Positions 62,290 to 64,000 of a DNA stretch of 64,000 nucleotides are shown here, one piece after another (the stretch's first letter is position 1; every line of letters begins with the position of its first letter). The position numbers and the translations under genes were made by a program. Below the pieces are notes generated by a model, which saw only the letters and a program-made list of their open reading frames with translations, was not told the DNA's origin and made no database searches. This DNA comes from Heterobilharzia americana. Lineage: Eukaryota; Platyhelminthes; Trematoda; Strigeidida; Schistosomatidae. The stretch is from contig OX104134.1 of NCBI GenBank assembly GCA_944470555.2, positions 76,812,678-76,876,677 of the forward strand. Direction: 5' to 3'.

Positions 62290-64000
62290 TTCACTAGTTA
62301 CTAGCCGGTCCTAAGCCCGGGTAAAGAGGGAAGGTTGGGCATAGGGCTAGCAACCCTACCCCGTAAAACAAATCTAGCCGCTAAACAAACTTCAAAGCAC
62401 AAACGATATATAAAAAATAATAACAAACTTATTCCTCGCTGGAGTCGGAGAGGCGAAATGACGCCAGTTGGTGAAAGCCTTCGGGAAGCCAATTGTTGGC
62501 CGATGTGTCTTCGCTTCTCTCGATGAAAGCGAAAGTAAGCATAGGGACATAGAATGTCCGCACGATGTTTGAACCCAGTAAGGCAGCCCAGATTGCAAAC
62601 GAGATGAGAAGGTATAACATCGAAGTGCTTGGAATTTGCGAAAGCAGATGGAATAGGAGTGGACTCTCCAAACTGTCAACTGGAGAATCAATAATCTACT
62701 CCGGTCACCCAGACGACAACTACGAGCACACTGAGTTATGGAGTGGCTATCATGATGTCCCCCTCACAAGAGCATCGAAGGCTCTCTCTCATACAGTGGG
62801 AACCAATCTCCTCCAGGATCATGGCAGCAAGATTCAACTTAAAAGGAAGGAAGGTCACAATCATACAATGATACACTATGCACCTACAAATAATGCAGAT
62901 GAAGAGAAAAAGGAGGAATTCTACAGACAACTTCAATCAACACTGGACAAGACGTCAGTTGGTGACATCAAAACTCATTCTGATGGGTGACATGAATGCC
63001 AAACTGGGAGGGGACAACACAGGAAGAGAACTAACCATGGGTCGAGAAGCGCTCGGCTAGGAGATGAACGAGAATGGAGAATTGTTTGCAGAATTCTGCG
63101 CATTCAACGATTTGGTGATTGGAGTCAGGCACTGTGTTCAAGCACAAAGATATCCACAAAGCGACATGGATTTCATCAGATGGACACACTAAAAATCAAA
63201 TCGACTTTATCGCAATCTCAAGAAAATGGAGACGCAGTCTATTTGACACAAGGGCAAGAAGAGGAGCAGATGTAGGTTCATACCACTCACAATCTAGTGC
63301 AAGGAACCTTCCAAATCAAGTTAAAAGCCTTCAAGGAAGCTGGTGATAGACCTCAATTCAAGTACAACACTCGGAAACTGAAGAATGAAATTACAAAGGA
63401 GATCTTCACGGCAGCCATCAAGACAAAATGGGAGACAGCGAGCAACATCCCTGAAGAAACCTGTGTGGAAGAACACTGGAAGTCTTTGAAAGCTATGTGG
63501 AAAGAAACCTGCACAACCGTATTAGGAAGGAAGAAGAAAGAAGATAAGGAATGGATCTCAATGGATACATGGAAGCTGATAGAGGAGAGGAGGATGGTGA
63601 AGCAGGAGATAAACCAGTGCAAGGATGCTCAACATCAAGAGGAACTGAGTACAATCTATAAAACACTGGACAAAGAAGTGAAGAAGAGTGCACGCAAAGA
63701 CAAAAGACACTTCTACGAAACACTGGCAAGTGAAGCAGAACAGGCTGCAGGTAAGAGAGACCTGACGACATTGTATCAAATAACCAGGTTGCTATCAGGG
63801 AAGAGACCAACACAGATGAAACCAATAAAAGATGATGAAGGAAATTTAATTACAAAAGAAGAGAAACAAAGGAAACAATGGGCCGACCACTTCAAGAAGC
63901 TCTTGAATCGACCACCACCTGCACTTCGTCCAGAAATACCACCTGCAGCCGCTGAACTACAAGTGAACATAAATCCTCCAACAAAAGTGGAAGTCCTGAA
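62290..64000 (+). mobile_element. RTE/SR2-like retrotransposon, 5' UTR, endonuclease and start of RT (runs off the edge)
   Basis: The 5' UTR has CCGGTCCTAAGCCCGGGTAA and AGGGCTAGCAACCCTACCCC. The AP endonuclease follows in broken frames: NVRTMFEPSKAAQIANEMRR, LGICESRWNRSG, IHYAPTNNADEEKKEEFYRQ, LILMGDMNAKLGGDNTGREL (the GDxN motif), DGHTKNQIDFIAI, RRGADVGSYH. One frameshift near 62980, another near 63120, and stops near 63060 and 63345. From about 63318 to the window end one frame is open: KAFKEAGDRPQFKYNTRKLK ... MKPIKDDEGNLITKEEKQRK, the linker before RT. Related elements are about 3-4 kb, so roughly half is outside. Confidence 0.88.

Overview
This window looks like a piece of a blood-fluke (Schistosoma-type trematode) nuclear genome. 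The sequence is AT-rich and almost gene-poor. It has long introns crowded with broken retroelements, a first intron of only 43 bp, SINE-like repeats carrying hammerhead-ribozyme cores, and non-LTR and Penelope-like elements of the kinds described in schistosomes. This assignment comes from recognising sequence families, not from a database search. I see no prokaryotic operons, CRISPR arrays, rRNA genes or intact tRNA genes.

One host gene dominates. An SLC12A9-type cation-chloride cotransporter homologue runs on the minus strand from its start codon at 52416 leftwards past the edge of the window. I placed 15 coding exons by homology to the family, GT/AG boundaries and phase bookkeeping: 52290-52416, 52112-52246, 49668-49802, 47639-47778, 27832-28003, 22022-22129, 17879-17990, 14557-14714, 13029-13111, 9117-9241, 7421-7613, 6348-6564, 3345-3510, 2741-2864 and 929-1107. 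They sum to 2174 nt. That is exactly one base short of 725 codons, and the missing base maps to an A6 run in exon 12, so there is either a real frameshift or a homopolymer error. The C-terminal end lies outside the window.

The introns hold the repeats. Intron 9 has a foldback SINE with a well-preserved hammerhead core and a LINE copy. Intron 7 has an inverted pair from a second hammerhead-like SINE family. Intron 6 holds head-to-head LINE relics. Intron 5 holds a 5'-complete but 3'-truncated LINE on the minus strand and a mosaic LINE on the plus strand. Intron 4 (19.6 kb) holds a 5.1-kb retroelement block present twice in direct orientation at over 99% identity, with a degenerate Penelope-like element between the copies that is itself interrupted by a LINE fragment.

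Upstream of the gene (52.4-64 kb) only mobile elements are recognisable. The most striking feature is a 4.2-kb head-to-head inverted dimer of a Penelope-like element (reverse transcriptase plus GIY-YIG endonuclease) at 55621-59862. It is inserted with a 12-bp target-site duplication into an RTE/SR2-like element. A LINE 3' end and the 5' half of another RTE/SR2-like element follow and run off the right edge.
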